NCBI GenBank assembly: GCA_036745275.1
Contig: DAIOGK010000026.1
Location: 1 to 46,101, forward strand
Direction of reading: 5' to 3'
Origin: JAIUNP01 sp020161975
GTDB lineage: Bacteria > Pseudomonadota > Alphaproteobacteria > Rhizobiales > Beijerinckiaceae
DNA length: 46,101 bases
Shown here in pieces: positions 31,793 to 39,979 of the stretch. The stretch's first letter is position 1. Each line of letters begins with the position of its first letter. The position numbers were made by a program, and so were the translations under genes. The notes below the pieces were generated by a model. The model did not search any database, was not told the origin of the DNA, and worked only from the letters and a program-made list of their open reading frames with translations.

Positions 31793-32188
31793 ATGGCAGA
31801 CGCCAAGACCCCGGCCAGCCGGCCGCTCTCGCCCCATTTGCAGATCTACAAGATGACGTTGACGATGGCGATGTCCATTGTCCACCGCATCACCGGAGCT
31901 GCGCTGTATGTTGGCACTATCCTGCTGGTGCTGTTTCTGATCGCAACCGCCTCGGGCAAGGATGCCTACGCGCTGATGTCTGCGGTCTATGGCTCCATTC
32001 TCGGCAAGCTCGTGCTGTTCGGTTACACTTGGGCGCTGATCCACCACATGCTGGGCGGCATCCGCCACTTCGTCTGGGATACGGGGGCGAGCCTCACCGA
32101 CCCGGCCCGCGAGAATATCGTGAAGGCAACGCTGATCGGTTCGATCGCCCTGACGATTATCGTCTGGGTTTTCGTGGCAGTGAAGTAA
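31793..32188 (+). CDS. sdhC: Succinate dehydrogenase cytochrome b556 subunit
   Basis: Membrane anchor of complex II, binding heme b and ubiquinone with SdhD. The start at 31793 (MADAKTPASRPLSPHLQIYK) gives 131 residues; an ATG 42 bases earlier is less likely. RPLSPHLQIYKMTLTMAMSIVHRITGAAL is the family signature (first helix with quinone-site Ser and Arg), and the heme ligand His is in LIHHMLGGIRHFVWD. Three membrane helices. First of sdhC-sdhD-sdhA, with 10 bases to sdhD. Confidence 0.95.
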   Translation: MADAKTPASRPLSPHLQIYKMTLTMAMSIVHRITGAALYVGTILLVLFLIATASGKDAYALMSAVYGSILGKLVLFGYTWALIHHMLGGIRHFVWDTGASLTDPARENIVKATLIGSIALTIIVWVFVAVK

Positions 32189-32198
32189 GGAGAGGATG

Positions 32199-32594
32199 AT
32201 GCAGTTCGATCCCCGTTCGCTGGCGACGCAGCTTTCCCGGGTCAAGGGTCTCGGTTCGGCCAAGTCCGGCACCAAGCATTTCTGGCATCAGCGCGTCAGC
32301 GCTGTCGCGCTCGTTCCTCTGACGATCCTGTTCGTCATCTTGCTGATCAGCCTCGCCGGGGCTGATTATGCCACTGCGGTAAAGACGCTGAAGAACCCCT
32401 TTGTGGCGATCCTGATGCTCTGCTTCGTCCTCGCAGGCGTCTATCACATGCGCCTCGGGATGCAGGTGATCATCGAGGATTACATCCACACCGAGGGCAC
32501 GAAGCTTTTCGTGCTGATGCTCAACACCTTTTTTGCGGCGCTGATGGGCCTTTCGGCCGTCTATGCCCTGCTCAAGATCAGCCTTGGAATGTGA
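32199..32594 (+). CDS. sdhD: Succinate dehydrogenase membrane anchor subunit
   Basis: Second membrane anchor of complex II. AAGGAG at 32187-32192 favours ATG 32199; the preceding ATG at 32196 would add one Met. The 131-residue protein has the alphaproteobacterial opening VKGLGSAKSGTKHFWHQRVSAVAL and three helices, with the heme-ligand His in the middle one (VYHMRLGMQVIIEDYIH, where the Asp-Tyr pair belongs to the quinone site). The stop at 32594 precedes the sdhA start by 2 bases. Confidence 0.94.
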   Translation: MQFDPRSLATQLSRVKGLGSAKSGTKHFWHQRVSAVALVPLTILFVILLISLAGADYATAVKTLKNPFVAILMLCFVLAGVYHMRLGMQVIIEDYIHTEGTKLFVLMLNTFFAALMGLSAVYALLKISLGM

Positions 32595-32596
32595 TC

Positions 32597-34420
32597 ATGG
32601 CCAGCACAGCTCAATCCACCCCGAACGCTCCTGCCTATCCGCTCGTTGACCACGCCTATGATGTCGTGGTGATCGGCGCCGGTGGTGCGGGTCTCCGCGC
32701 CACGCTTGGCATGGCCGAGCAGGGTTTCAAGACCGCCTGCATCACCAAAGTGTTCCCCACCCGCTCGCATACCGTGGCAGCGCAGGGCGGCATCGCTGCC
32801 TCGCTGGCCAATATGGGGCCTGACTGCTGGCAGTGGCACATGTTCGACACCGTGAAGGGGTCGGACTGGCTGGGTGACAACGACGCGATGGAATATCTCG
32901 CGCGCGAGGCTCCTGCTGCGGTTTACGAGCTTGAGCATTACGGCGTTCCGTTCTCGCGGACGGAAGAGGGCAAGATCTACCAGCGTCCCTTCGGTGGGCA
33001 TACCACGGAATATGGCGAGGGCCCGCCGGTGCAGCGCACCTGCGCCGCTGCGGACCGGACGGGTCATGCCATTCTGCATACGCTTTATGGCCAGTCGCTG
33101 CGCCATCATGCCGAGTTCTTCGTCGAATATTTCGCGCTCGACCTGATCATGAACAACGGTGCCTGCGAGGGTGTAATTGCCTGGAAGCTTGATGACGGCA
33201 CCATGCACCGGTTCCGCGCCAAGCTCGTCGTTCTGGCGACCGGTGGTTATGGCCGCGCCTATTTCTCGGCGACCTCGGCCCATACCTGCACCGGCGATGG
33301 CGGCGGCATGGTTGCCCGCGCCGGTCTTCCGCTTCAGGACATGGAGTTCGTGCAGTTCCACCCGACCGGTATCTACGGTTCGGGCTGTCTGATCACGGAA
33401 GGTGCGCGCGGCGAGGGCGGGTATCTCACCAATTCGGAGGGCGAGCGTTTCATGGAACGCTATGCGCCGACCTATAAGGATCTGGCGCCGCGCGACTTCG
33501 TTTCGCGCTGCATGACCATGGAAATCCGCGAGGGACGCGGTGTCGGCAAGAGCAAGGACCACATCTTCCTGCATCTCGACCATCTCGATCCGAAAGTTTT
33601 GCATGAGCGCCTGCCCGGCATCTCGGAGAGCGCGAAGATTTTCGCGGGCGTCGATCTGACGCGGGAGCCGATTCCGGTCATCCCGACCGTGCACTACAAC
33701 ATGGGCGGCGTGCCGACGAACTACTGGGGGCAGGTCGTCAACCCGACCAAGACCGACGAGGATGCCATTGTTCCCGGCCTGATGGCCGTCGGCGAGGCCG
33801 GCTGTGCCTCAGTACACGGAGCGAACCGCCTTGGCTCGAACTCGCTGATCGACCTTGTCGTGTTCGGTCGCGCAGCTTCGATCCGCGCTGGCCATGTTGT
33901 CGACCGCAAGGCGCCAATCCCGGGCATCAACGCTGCGGCGGATGCGGCCATCATGGCGCGCTTCGATCGGATTCGCTACGCCAACGGCCATACGTCGACG
34001 GCAGACCTCCGGCTCAAGATGCAGCGGGCCATGCAGGAGGATGTCGCGGTGTTCCGCGACGGGCCGACGCTGAAGAGCGGCTGCGAGCGCATTTCCAAGG
34101 TCTGGGACGAGATGAAGGACATCAAGGTCACCGACCGCAGCCTGATCTGGAATTCCGATCTCGTCGAGACGCTGGAATTCGAGAACCTGATGGCGAATGC
34201 GATCACCACCGTCTATTCGGCGGAAGCGCGCCAGGAAAGCCGCGGCGCCCATGCGCGGGAGGATTTCACGGCGCGTGACGACAAGGCCTGGCGCAAGCAC
34301 ACGCTGTCCTATCTGTCGCCCGACGGGCATGTGCGCCTTGCCTATCGCTCCGTCCATACCGAGACGCTGACCGGGGAGATGTCCGAAGAAAAGATCGCAC
34401 CGAAAGTGCGCAAGTTCTGA
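32597..34420 (+). CDS. sdhA: Succinate dehydrogenase flavoprotein subunit
   Basis: Oxidises succinate to fumarate with covalently bound FAD. The start at 32597 (MASTAQSTPNAPAYPLVDH) is preferred; a GTG two codons earlier overlaps the sdhD stop. At 607 residues it is standard. The FAD-binding VVIGAGGAGLRA is at the N-terminus, the covalent His in RSHTVAAQGGIAAS, the substrate/active-site HPTGIYGSG and RGEGGYLTN, HYNMGGVPTN, and ANRLGSNSL for the second dinucleotide-binding part. The operon is closed right after by a strong terminator, so sdhB is not in the same basic unit. Confidence 0.98.
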   Translation: MASTAQSTPNAPAYPLVDHAYDVVVIGAGGAGLRATLGMAEQGFKTACITKVFPTRSHTVAAQGGIAASLANMGPDCWQWHMFDTVKGSDWLGDNDAMEYLAREAPAAVYELEHYGVPFSRTEEGKIYQRPFGGHTTEYGEGPPVQRTCAAADRTGHAILHTLYGQSLRHHAEFFVEYFALDLIMNNGACEGVIAWKLDDGTMHRFRAKLVVLATGGYGRAYFSATSAHTCTGDGGGMVARAGLPLQDMEFVQFHPTGIYGSGCLITEGARGEGGYLTNSEGERFMERYAPTYKDLAPRDFVSRCMTMEIREGRGVGKSKDHIFLHLDHLDPKVLHERLPGISESAKIFAGVDLTREPIPVIPTVHYNMGGVPTNYWGQVVNPTKTDEDAIVPGLMAVGEAGCASVHGANRLGSNSLIDLVVFGRAASIRAGHVVDRKAPIPGINAAADAAIMARFDRIRYANGHTSTADLRLKMQRAMQEDVAVFRDGPTLKSGCERISKVWDEMKDIKVTDRSLIWNSDLVETLEFENLMANAITTVYSAEARQESRGAHAREDFTARDDKAWRKHTLSYLSPDGHVRLAYRSVHTETLTGEMSEEKIAPKVRKF

Positions 34421-34444
34421 TTGGACGCTGCCCACCCGTTCATG

Positions 34445-34470
34445 AAACCCGCCGCGAGGCGGGTTTTTTT
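34445..34470 (+). terminator. Strong Rho-independent terminator after sdhA
   Basis: A perfect 9-bp stem (AAACCCGCC, 34445-34453, with its complement 34458-34466), GCGA loop, and seven Ts (34464-34470). It begins 25 bases after the sdhA stop and is the best intrinsic terminator in the window besides those after purC and sucD. Confidence 0.92.
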
Positions 34471-34529
34471 GTTGGCATGGCCTCTGCAACGCTCTGTTCC
34501 CAGATGATCTGAGTGAATGGAGTTGATCC

Positions 34530-35627
34530 ATGACGATGCAAGTTTCGACGGAGGCGTCCCGTTTTCGTACGGCGGTCGACCGGCAGGATGCGGTGGCGAG
34601 GGGCGGCGACCGCGTTGCATGGGTGGATTTTGCCAAGGGCTGGACGATCCTGCTGGTCGTCCTGATGCATGCGACGCTCGGGGTCGGCAAGCAACTGGAT
34701 GCTACTGGCTGGACGCATGTGATTGTCCAGTTCGCCAAGCCGTTCCGGATGCCTGATTTCTTTCTGATTGCCGGTCTCTTCGCCAGCGCAGCAATCGCTG
34801 CCCCGTGGCGCAGCTTCCTTGACCGCCGGGTGGTCCATTTCGTCTATTTCTATCTGCTCTGGATGACGATTCTGGTGATGATCCGCGCGATCGGTGGTCC
34901 AGTTACCGCGGGGGTCGGCCAGTGGCTCCGCGCGCTGGTCGACCCCTATTCCTCGCTCTGGTTCATCTATGTCCTGCCGGCGATGTTCCTGACTGCGCGC
35001 CTTGCGATGCATCTGCCGCGCATTGTCGTCCTGGCTGTGGCCCTCGGGCTGCATCTTCTTGCCGCGGCCCATGAAGATGGCGGGGCTTACATGATGGCGG
35101 CGACGCTGACCGGCAATACGGCTATCGATTCATTCGCGCTCTTCACAGTGTTTTTCCTGATCGGTCATTACGCCCGCGCGCCGATTTTCGCGCTGGCGGC
35201 GTTCGTCCGCGCCAATCCGGGGGCAGGAATGGTGATGCTGGCCCCTTGGGCGCTGATGAATTGGTTCGCTGTCGTGCGGGGCTGGCTGGATGTACCCGGT
35301 GCGACCTTTATCTTCGGGCTTGCCGGAGCGCTTGCCGTGATTGTCTTTTCCGTTCTGCTGAGCCGCATTCCGGTTTTCAACTGGCTGGCTATGCTCGGGC
35401 GGAACTCGCTGGTGGTTTATCTGGCCTATGCCCTGCCGCTGGCGGCGGTCCGGATGATGCTCCTTCGGGCAGATATGATTGATGACCCGGGGCTGATTGC
35501 CGCCGTCGTCACGCTCGCCGCGCTGGCGATTCCGTTAGGTCTTGCGAAGGTCGGGCCGCGGATCGGGCTCGGCTTCCTGTTCCGGCGTCCGGCCTGGGCG
35601 CGGCTGGAGCCTGGCAGGCCGGGCTGA
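34530..35627 (+). CDS. Acyltransferase family 3 membrane protein
   Basis: A 365-residue protein with about ten hydrophobic segments and the acyltransferase-3 layout. It opens with VAWVDFAKGWTILLVVLMHATLG, where the family has D-x-x-R/K-G-x-x-I-x-x-V-x-x-H, and continues with FRMPDFFLIAGLFAS. The catalytic-type His is in the first segment (MHA). Family members add acetyl, succinyl or similar groups to envelope polysaccharides, such as OpgC on periplasmic glucans. The substrate is unknown. The gene is unusual in lying between sdhA and sdhB, on the same strand, after a terminator. Confidence 0.86.
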   Translation: MTMQVSTEASRFRTAVDRQDAVARGGDRVAWVDFAKGWTILLVVLMHATLGVGKQLDATGWTHVIVQFAKPFRMPDFFLIAGLFASAAIAAPWRSFLDRRVVHFVYFYLLWMTILVMIRAIGGPVTAGVGQWLRALVDPYSSLWFIYVLPAMFLTARLAMHLPRIVVLAVALGLHLLAAAHEDGGAYMMAATLTGNTAIDSFALFTVFFLIGHYARAPIFALAAFVRANPGAGMVMLAPWALMNWFAVVRGWLDVPGATFIFGLAGALAVIVFSVLLSRIPVFNWLAMLGRNSLVVYLAYALPLAAVRMMLLRADMIDDPGLIAAVVTLAALAIPLGLAKVGPRIGLGFLFRRPAWARLEPGRPG

Positions 35628-35728
35628 ACCTCTTGCAGAGATTGCCCGTTCGCCCATGGAATGACTGGCCTTTTGCGCCGGGCTTGTGTATCGGATGAGG
35701 ATACGTCGCAGCATCCGGAATCCAGACG

Positions 35729-36508
35729 ATGGCCAATTTCTCGCTTCCCTCGAACTCCACGATCAAGCCGGGCAAGGTGTGGCCGAAGCCGGAGGGCGCG
35801 AAGCGCGTCACCGAGTTCCATATCTACCGGTGGGATCCGGACACGGGTGAGAACCCGCATATGGACACCTATTTCGTCGACCGGGACGATTGTGGCCCGA
35901 TGGTGCTCGACGCCATCCTGTGGATCAAGAACAAGGTCGATCCGACGCTGACCTTCCGCCGCTCCTGCCGCGAGGGCATCTGCGGCTCCTGCTCGATGAA
36001 CATTGGCGGAACCAATACGCTGGCCTGCACCAAGGCGATGGATGACGTCGGTTCCATCATCAAGATCTATCCCCTGCCGCATATGCCGGTAGTGAAGGAT
36101 CTGGTGCCGGACCTGACGCGGTTTTATGCCCAGCACGCCTCGATCGAACCATGGCTCCAGACAGTGACGCCGGCCCCGGAAAAGGAATGGCGCCAGAGCC
36201 GTGAGGATCGCGAGAAGCTCGATGGCCTTTATGAGTGCATTCTCTGCGCCTGCTGCTCCACCTCCTGCCCGAGCTACTGGTGGAATGGCGACCGCTATCT
36301 TGGGCCGGCGGTGCTGCTCCAGGCCTACCGCTGGCTGATCGATAGCCGTGACGAAGCGACCGGCGAGCGTCTCGACAATCTGGAAGATCCCTTCCGGCTT
36401 TACCGCTGCCACACGATCATGAACTGTTCGAAGACGTGCCCGAAGGGGCTGAACCCGGCCAAGGCCATCGCGGAAATCAAAAAGATGCTGGTGACGCGCC
36501 AGATCTGA
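35729..36508 (+). CDS. sdhB: Succinate dehydrogenase iron-sulfur subunit
   Basis: Carries electrons from SdhA to the quinone site through three clusters. The 259-residue length is normal. The [2Fe-2S] Cys set is in RRSCREGICGSCSMNIGG plus the later LAC. The [4Fe-4S] and [3Fe-4S] ligands are in ECILCACCSTSCPSYWW and RCHTIMNCSKTCPKGLNP. The quinone-site Trp is in the SYWWNGD stretch. It sits about 1.3 kb beyond sdhA, with the acyltransferase gene between, and must rely on its own promoter or on readthrough. Confidence 0.98.
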   Translation: MANFSLPSNSTIKPGKVWPKPEGAKRVTEFHIYRWDPDTGENPHMDTYFVDRDDCGPMVLDAILWIKNKVDPTLTFRRSCREGICGSCSMNIGGTNTLACTKAMDDVGSIIKIYPLPHMPVVKDLVPDLTRFYAQHASIEPWLQTVTPAPEKEWRQSREDREKLDGLYECILCACCSTSCPSYWWNGDRYLGPAVLLQAYRWLIDSRDEATGERLDNLEDPFRLYRCHTIMNCSKTCPKGLNPAKAIAEIKKMLVTRQI

Positions 36509-36584
36509 TCGTCTGGCCGTAATTTGGCCGAATCACGGGGATTGACTATGGTTCGTGTTGTCGGGTGGTCCTGTGGATCAACCG

Positions 36585-37289
36585 ATGATCGGATTCGCTT
36601 GTTTTTGTAAAACAAGTTCCAGACAGGATGTTCGCCGGTTGCGCGCCCAGCTACTTCTCTCCGTTCTTCTTGCCCCGCTGCTGGTCGCCTGCGAGACCAG
36701 TTCGCGGCTTTCGCCCTTCGACAATCCCTTCGGCGGATCGGATCGGTTCGGCGACGGCGGACGCGCGCCGCAAGCTGCGCCGGTCGAACCCGGTGCTGTG
36801 CAGGCTGCGCCGCTGCCCCAGGTTTCCCGACAGGATCTGGCGCCGCCGCCAGGCGTTGCCACAGCCCCGGCGCAGCCTGTGGATGGGCTACAGGGAGGCG
36901 TCGATCCGATCACGCCTGGAGGGTCTGCTTCCGGTGTGACCCCGCAGCAGAGTGCCAAGCTCGACCCGCCCAGGGCGGCGCAGCAGGATGATGGACCCGC
37001 GCCGCGACCGACCCAGAGTTCCGTGACCGGAAACTGGACGGCCCGCGATGCCTCGGGCGGTTCCTGCCGTGTCACACTGTCGTCTGTCACCAAACTTGAT
37101 CTTTACGGAGCTTCGAGCAGCGGCTGTGCCAGCAAAGATCTGCAACGCATCACGGCGTGGGAATTGCGGGGCGATGATGTCTATCTCTACGAGCCGGGCG
37201 GCGCGGTCGCTGCGCGGCTGAAGGCGAGCGGTCGCTCGATGTCAGGGGCGATCGCCAAGAGCGGGGCGCCGCTCACATTGTCGAAATAA
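36585..37289 (+). CDS. Omp19/Inh-like protease-inhibitor-family lipoprotein
   Basis: An outer-membrane-type lipoprotein with a lipobox (LAPLLVAC) followed by a long Pro/Ala/Gly-rich linker. The C-terminal beta-barrel domain (about the last 85 residues) resembles AprI/Inh and Brucella Omp19: TGNWTARDASGGSCRVTL, two further Cys, AWELRGDDVYLYEPGGAVAARL, and a closing LTLSK. Brucella Omp19 inhibits proteases. The start is uncertain: 36585 (ATG) gives 234 residues, GTG 36555 gives 244, and TTG 36639 gives 216 with the most typical signal peptide (MRAQLLLSVLLAPLLVAC). A perfect hairpin at 36598-36616 may mean the bases before 36639 are leader. Confidence 0.78.
   Translation: MIGFACFCKTSSRQDVRRLRAQLLLSVLLAPLLVACETSSRLSPFDNPFGGSDRFGDGGRAPQAAPVEPGAVQAAPLPQVSRQDLAPPPGVATAPAQPVDGLQGGVDPITPGGSASGVTPQQSAKLDPPRAAQQDDGPAPRPTQSSVTGNWTARDASGGSCRVTLSSVTKLDLYGASSSGCASKDLQRITAWELRGDDVYLYEPGGAVAARLKASGRSMSGAIAKSGAPLTLSK
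36598..36616 (+). repeat. AT-rich hairpin near the lipoprotein gene start
   Basis: Perfect 8-bp inverted repeat CTTGTTTT / AAAACAAG (36598-36605, 36609-36616) with a 3-base loop. It lies 90 bases after the sdhB stop. It could be a leader hairpin or a weak terminator of sdhB, and it argues against the earliest start codons of the lipoprotein gene. Confidence 0.45.
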
Positions 37290-37293
37290 GGGT

Positions 37294-37320
37294 CCGTCCC
37301 GCCCGTTCAAGGCGGGACGG
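37294..37320. terminator. Hairpin between convergent lipoprotein and GNAT genes
   Basis: Perfect 10-bp stem CCGTCCCGCC / GGCGGGACGG (37294-37303, 37311-37320) with a 7-base loop, 5 bases after the lipoprotein stop. No clear T-run on either strand, but the position fits a shared terminator. Confidence 0.6.
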
Positions 37321-37328
37321 AAACGCCA

Positions 37329-37928
37329 TTATCCTCGTGAATTGAACCAGCCCAGCGGGTCCGACATCGAGTGCCCTGGCAGGTCGAGGCTTGCGAGCAC
37401 GTATGCGTCGGCATCATCCGAGGATTCGTCGGCCATGGTTTGTGCCGTCCGGTGTTCGGGCTGGATGATTCCGACCGTGCCACCGCGATCGAACAGAATC
37501 TCGGCCGTGAACCGGCGCGCCAGTGCCTGCATCGGCAGGTTGGTGGCAAGGCAGCTCATGTAAAGCTTGACGTAGGAACGGTTGCGCGCCGCGCGGATGA
37601 TCTTCTCGAACAGCCGCGTGCCGATGCCATGGCCGCGACAGTCCTTCTCGACGCTGAAGGCCACTTCGGCCTCGTTCGTGTGCAGGCCGCCAAGCGGACG
37701 CAACTCTGCAGCGCCGCGCAGGATGTCGTCGACGAAATAGCCGTAGATCACCACGTCCCAGCGGGAGCAGCCGCGGGAATAGTCAATCAGGAATGCATCC
37801 GACGTGGCCATGCCGAACCGCAGGTAGCGGCTTTCAGCATCCAGCCGAAGCAGATGTTGCGTGAAAGCATCGTGATCGAAGACGGACAGTCTGCGGATAA
37901 CACCACGCTCAGTCGCTGTAGAACCCAT
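37329..37928 (-). CDS. GNAT family N-acetyltransferase
   Basis: A 199-residue GNAT protein. The acetyl-CoA motif is VEKDCRGHGIGTRLFEKIIRAA (about residues 91-112; R-x-H-G-I-G), preceded by the strand GGLHTNEAEVAFS. N-terminal FDHDAFTQHLLRLDAESRYLRFGM resembles GNAT domains attached to acetate-CoA-ligase-like proteins and stand-alone relatives in alphaproteobacteria. AGGAGG lies upstream of the ATG. The substrate is unknown. It is divergent from zapE across about 260 bases, where a CCTAT-N3-ATAGG inverted repeat (37998-38010) is the only element I see. Confidence 0.87.
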   Translation of the reverse strand: MGSTATERGVIRRLSVFDHDAFTQHLLRLDAESRYLRFGMATSDAFLIDYSRGCSRWDVVIYGYFVDDILRGAAELRPLGGLHTNEAEVAFSVEKDCRGHGIGTRLFEKIIRAARNRSYVKLYMSCLATNLPMQALARRFTAEILFDRGGTVGIIQPEHRTAQTMADESSDDADAYVLASLDLPGHSMSDPLGWFNSRG

Positions 37929-38189
37929 GTCAGCCTCCTTCAGCTAACCCTGGAACAACAAGAGAGCCTTCCTTTTGGTTTCCCCGGTATCGTGATTCTT
38001 CCTATATCATAGGTGCATTAATGGCAAGTGAACCGGGTCGAACCATGACGTGAGTGCATACGTCCTCGTTCTTGAGCCGCATTGCCAGCCCGCACCGGGG
38101 CAGGCTATCCCATGAAAGACATGAAGTGGCAGCGGTGTTGAGGGTGGTGAAGGCCCTGCAAAAGCGGCCTGACATCCAGGGGAGAGAAT

Positions 38190-39368
38190 ATGGGGCTCAG
38201 CGTCAAGGCGCGCTATGCGGCGTTGGTGGAAGCCGGGCAGATCGAGCCGGATGCCGCGCAGGCAGCGGTGATCGAACGGCTTGATTCGCTGGCACGGACC
38301 CTCGCGGAAAGGCAACTGGCCGCCAAGGGCAGTGCGCTCGGCTGGATGTTCGGTCGCAAGGCAAAGCCGGAGCCGCCGCCCAAGGGGCTTTATATCTGGG
38401 GTTCGGTTGGACGCGGCAAGACCATGTTGATGGACCTGTTTTTTGATGGGCTTGCTGTTCGTCACAAGCGGCGGGCGCATTTTCACGCTTTCATGAGTGA
38501 TGTGCATGAGCGCATCCATCTGTGGCGGCAGGCCTCGCGACGGGGCGAAGTGAAGGGCTCTGATCCGGTAGCGCCGGTGGCGGCAATGCTGGCGAAGGAA
38601 GCCACGGTGCTCTGTTTCGACGAGTTTGCGGTGACGGATATCGCCGATGCGATGTTGCTCGGGCGGCTGTTCGAGGCGCTGTTTGCCGAAGGGGTGACGA
38701 TCGTCGCCACCTCAAACCGCGACCCCGTTGATCTCTACAAGGATGGGCTCAACCGGCAATTGTTCCTGCCGTTCATCGCCATGCTGCAACACAAGCTGGT
38801 GGTGTTGAAGCTCGATGCCCGCACGGACTATCGCATGGAAAAGCTCGCCGGTGCGCAGGTCTATCTTGTGCCGCTCGGGTCTGAAACCGAGCGGGCGATC
38901 AACGAGATGTTCCGGCGGATGACCGGCGGGGCGCCAACCCAGCCGGCGCATTTCACGGTGAAAGGACGCGCACTGACCGTGCCGGTGACGGCGCATGGGG
39001 TCGCGCGCTGCACGTTTGAGGAGCTTTGTCTCAAGCCGCTGGGGGCATCGGACTATCTTGCCATCGCGCATGCCTTTCATACGGTTTTCATCGAGGGCGT
39101 GCGGGTGATGGGGCAGGATAGCCGAAACGAGTGCAAGCGCTTCATCACGCTGATCGATGTCTTCTACGACACGAATGTGAAGGTGGTGATCTCGGCGGAA
39201 GCCCCGGCGGACGAACTCTATCGGGGCACGACGGGCGCGGAAGTGTTCGAGTTCGATCGTACGGTCTCGCGCCTGATCGACATGCGCTCCGAAGAGTACT
39301 TGGCCCGGCCGCATGGGCGCTCGGATGAAGGAACTTCGGGCAGTTCCGAAGGTCTTGTTGAAACATGA
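38190..39368 (+). CDS. zapE: Cell division protein ZapE / AFG1-family ATPase
   Basis: A 392-residue AAA-type ATPase of the AFG1/ZapE family. In E. coli ZapE acts at the division ring; in mitochondria AFG1 handles respiratory-chain proteins. Walker A GSVGRGKT is at about residues 71-78, with LYIWG before it. HFHAFMSDVHERIH is family-specific, Walker B is VLCFDEFAVTDIADAM, sensor-1 TSNRDPVDLYKDGLNR. GGGGAGAGAAT precedes the ATG. It is upstream of mdh and sucC, a neighbourhood common in Rhizobiales. It overlaps the TetR gene by 4 bases (ATGA). Confidence 0.95.
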   Translation: MGLSVKARYAALVEAGQIEPDAAQAAVIERLDSLARTLAERQLAAKGSALGWMFGRKAKPEPPPKGLYIWGSVGRGKTMLMDLFFDGLAVRHKRRAHFHAFMSDVHERIHLWRQASRRGEVKGSDPVAPVAAMLAKEATVLCFDEFAVTDIADAMLLGRLFEALFAEGVTIVATSNRDPVDLYKDGLNRQLFLPFIAMLQHKLVVLKLDARTDYRMEKLAGAQVYLVPLGSETERAINEMFRRMTGGAPTQPAHFTVKGRALTVPVTAHGVARCTFEELCLKPLGASDYLAIAHAFHTVFIEGVRVMGQDSRNECKRFITLIDVFYDTNVKVVISAEAPADELYRGTTGAEVFEFDRTVSRLIDMRSEEYLARPHGRSDEGTSGSSEGLVET

Positions 39369-39979
39369 CAGGCCAGCGCGATGGCGAGGCCGTCGAAGCG
39401 CGCATCCTCGCCATCGCCCTGCGTCATCTTCGGCGTGATGGCCTCAAGAGGATGGCCATCGTGCGCATCGCGGCCGATGCCGGCATGACCCATGCCAACG
39501 TTTACCGCTATTTCATGTCGAAAACCGCGCTGGCAGACCGGCTGGTTGCCGACTGGTTGCGGGGGATTGAGCGCGTCCTGACCGATATCGCGCAGGCGCC
39601 GGACCCCGCGGACGACAAGCTTGAACGGTTCATCACGCTCTACGCCCGGGCGCTCGGCGAGGAAGCGCGCGGTGACCCCGCACGATTTTCGGTGCTGCTT
39701 GATGCTGACGAAAAGGGGCGCGCGGTGGCATTACGGCATCGCCAGCGCGTCCGAGACCTGCTGGCCCGAGTGCTGGAAGAGGGGAGTGCCACCCGTGTCT
39801 TCATGCAGGGGGATGTGCGGCGAGGCGAGAGTTTCGTGTTCGATGCACTCCACCGGTTTCTTGATCCCCACGCGGTGGCGCGAGAGATCGCTGCCGACAG
39901 TAAGGAAGGGGGTGGTCGCGAGGCCAGACGCGACCGGATCACGCGGCTCGTTCTGAGGGGTCTTAGTGGCGCGAGTTGA
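39365..39979 (+). CDS. TetR/AcrR family transcriptional regulator
   Basis: A 204-residue regulator with an N-terminal TetR helix-turn-helix (about residues 10-58): ILAIALRHLRRDGLKRMAIVRIAADAGMTHANVYRYFMSKTALADRL, whose H-x-x-VYRYF core is typical. The C-terminal ligand domain is Arg- and Glu-rich without recognised ligand motifs. Its start overlaps the zapE stop (ATGA), so it is probably made from the zapE message. The ligand and targets are unknown; zapE itself or the mdh promoter downstream are possible targets by position only. Confidence 0.88.
   Translation: MTGQRDGEAVEARILAIALRHLRRDGLKRMAIVRIAADAGMTHANVYRYFMSKTALADRLVADWLRGIERVLTDIAQAPDPADDKLERFITLYARALGEEARGDPARFSVLLDADEKGRAVALRHRQRVRDLLARVLEEGSATRVFMQGDVRRGESFVFDALHRFLDPHAVAREIAADSKEGGGREARRDRITRLVLRGLSGAS

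Noticed and set aside
38030..38100. A stretch with GGTCGAACC that looked like the T-arm of a tRNA
   Set aside because: The flanking bases do not form a T-stem, and no acceptor, D or anticodon stems can be built.
38007..38519. A 170-codon open frame on the minus strand upstream of and inside zapE
   Set aside because: Half of it is antisense to the start of zapE, the residues are Arg/Pro/His-rich without motifs, and high GC makes such frames common.
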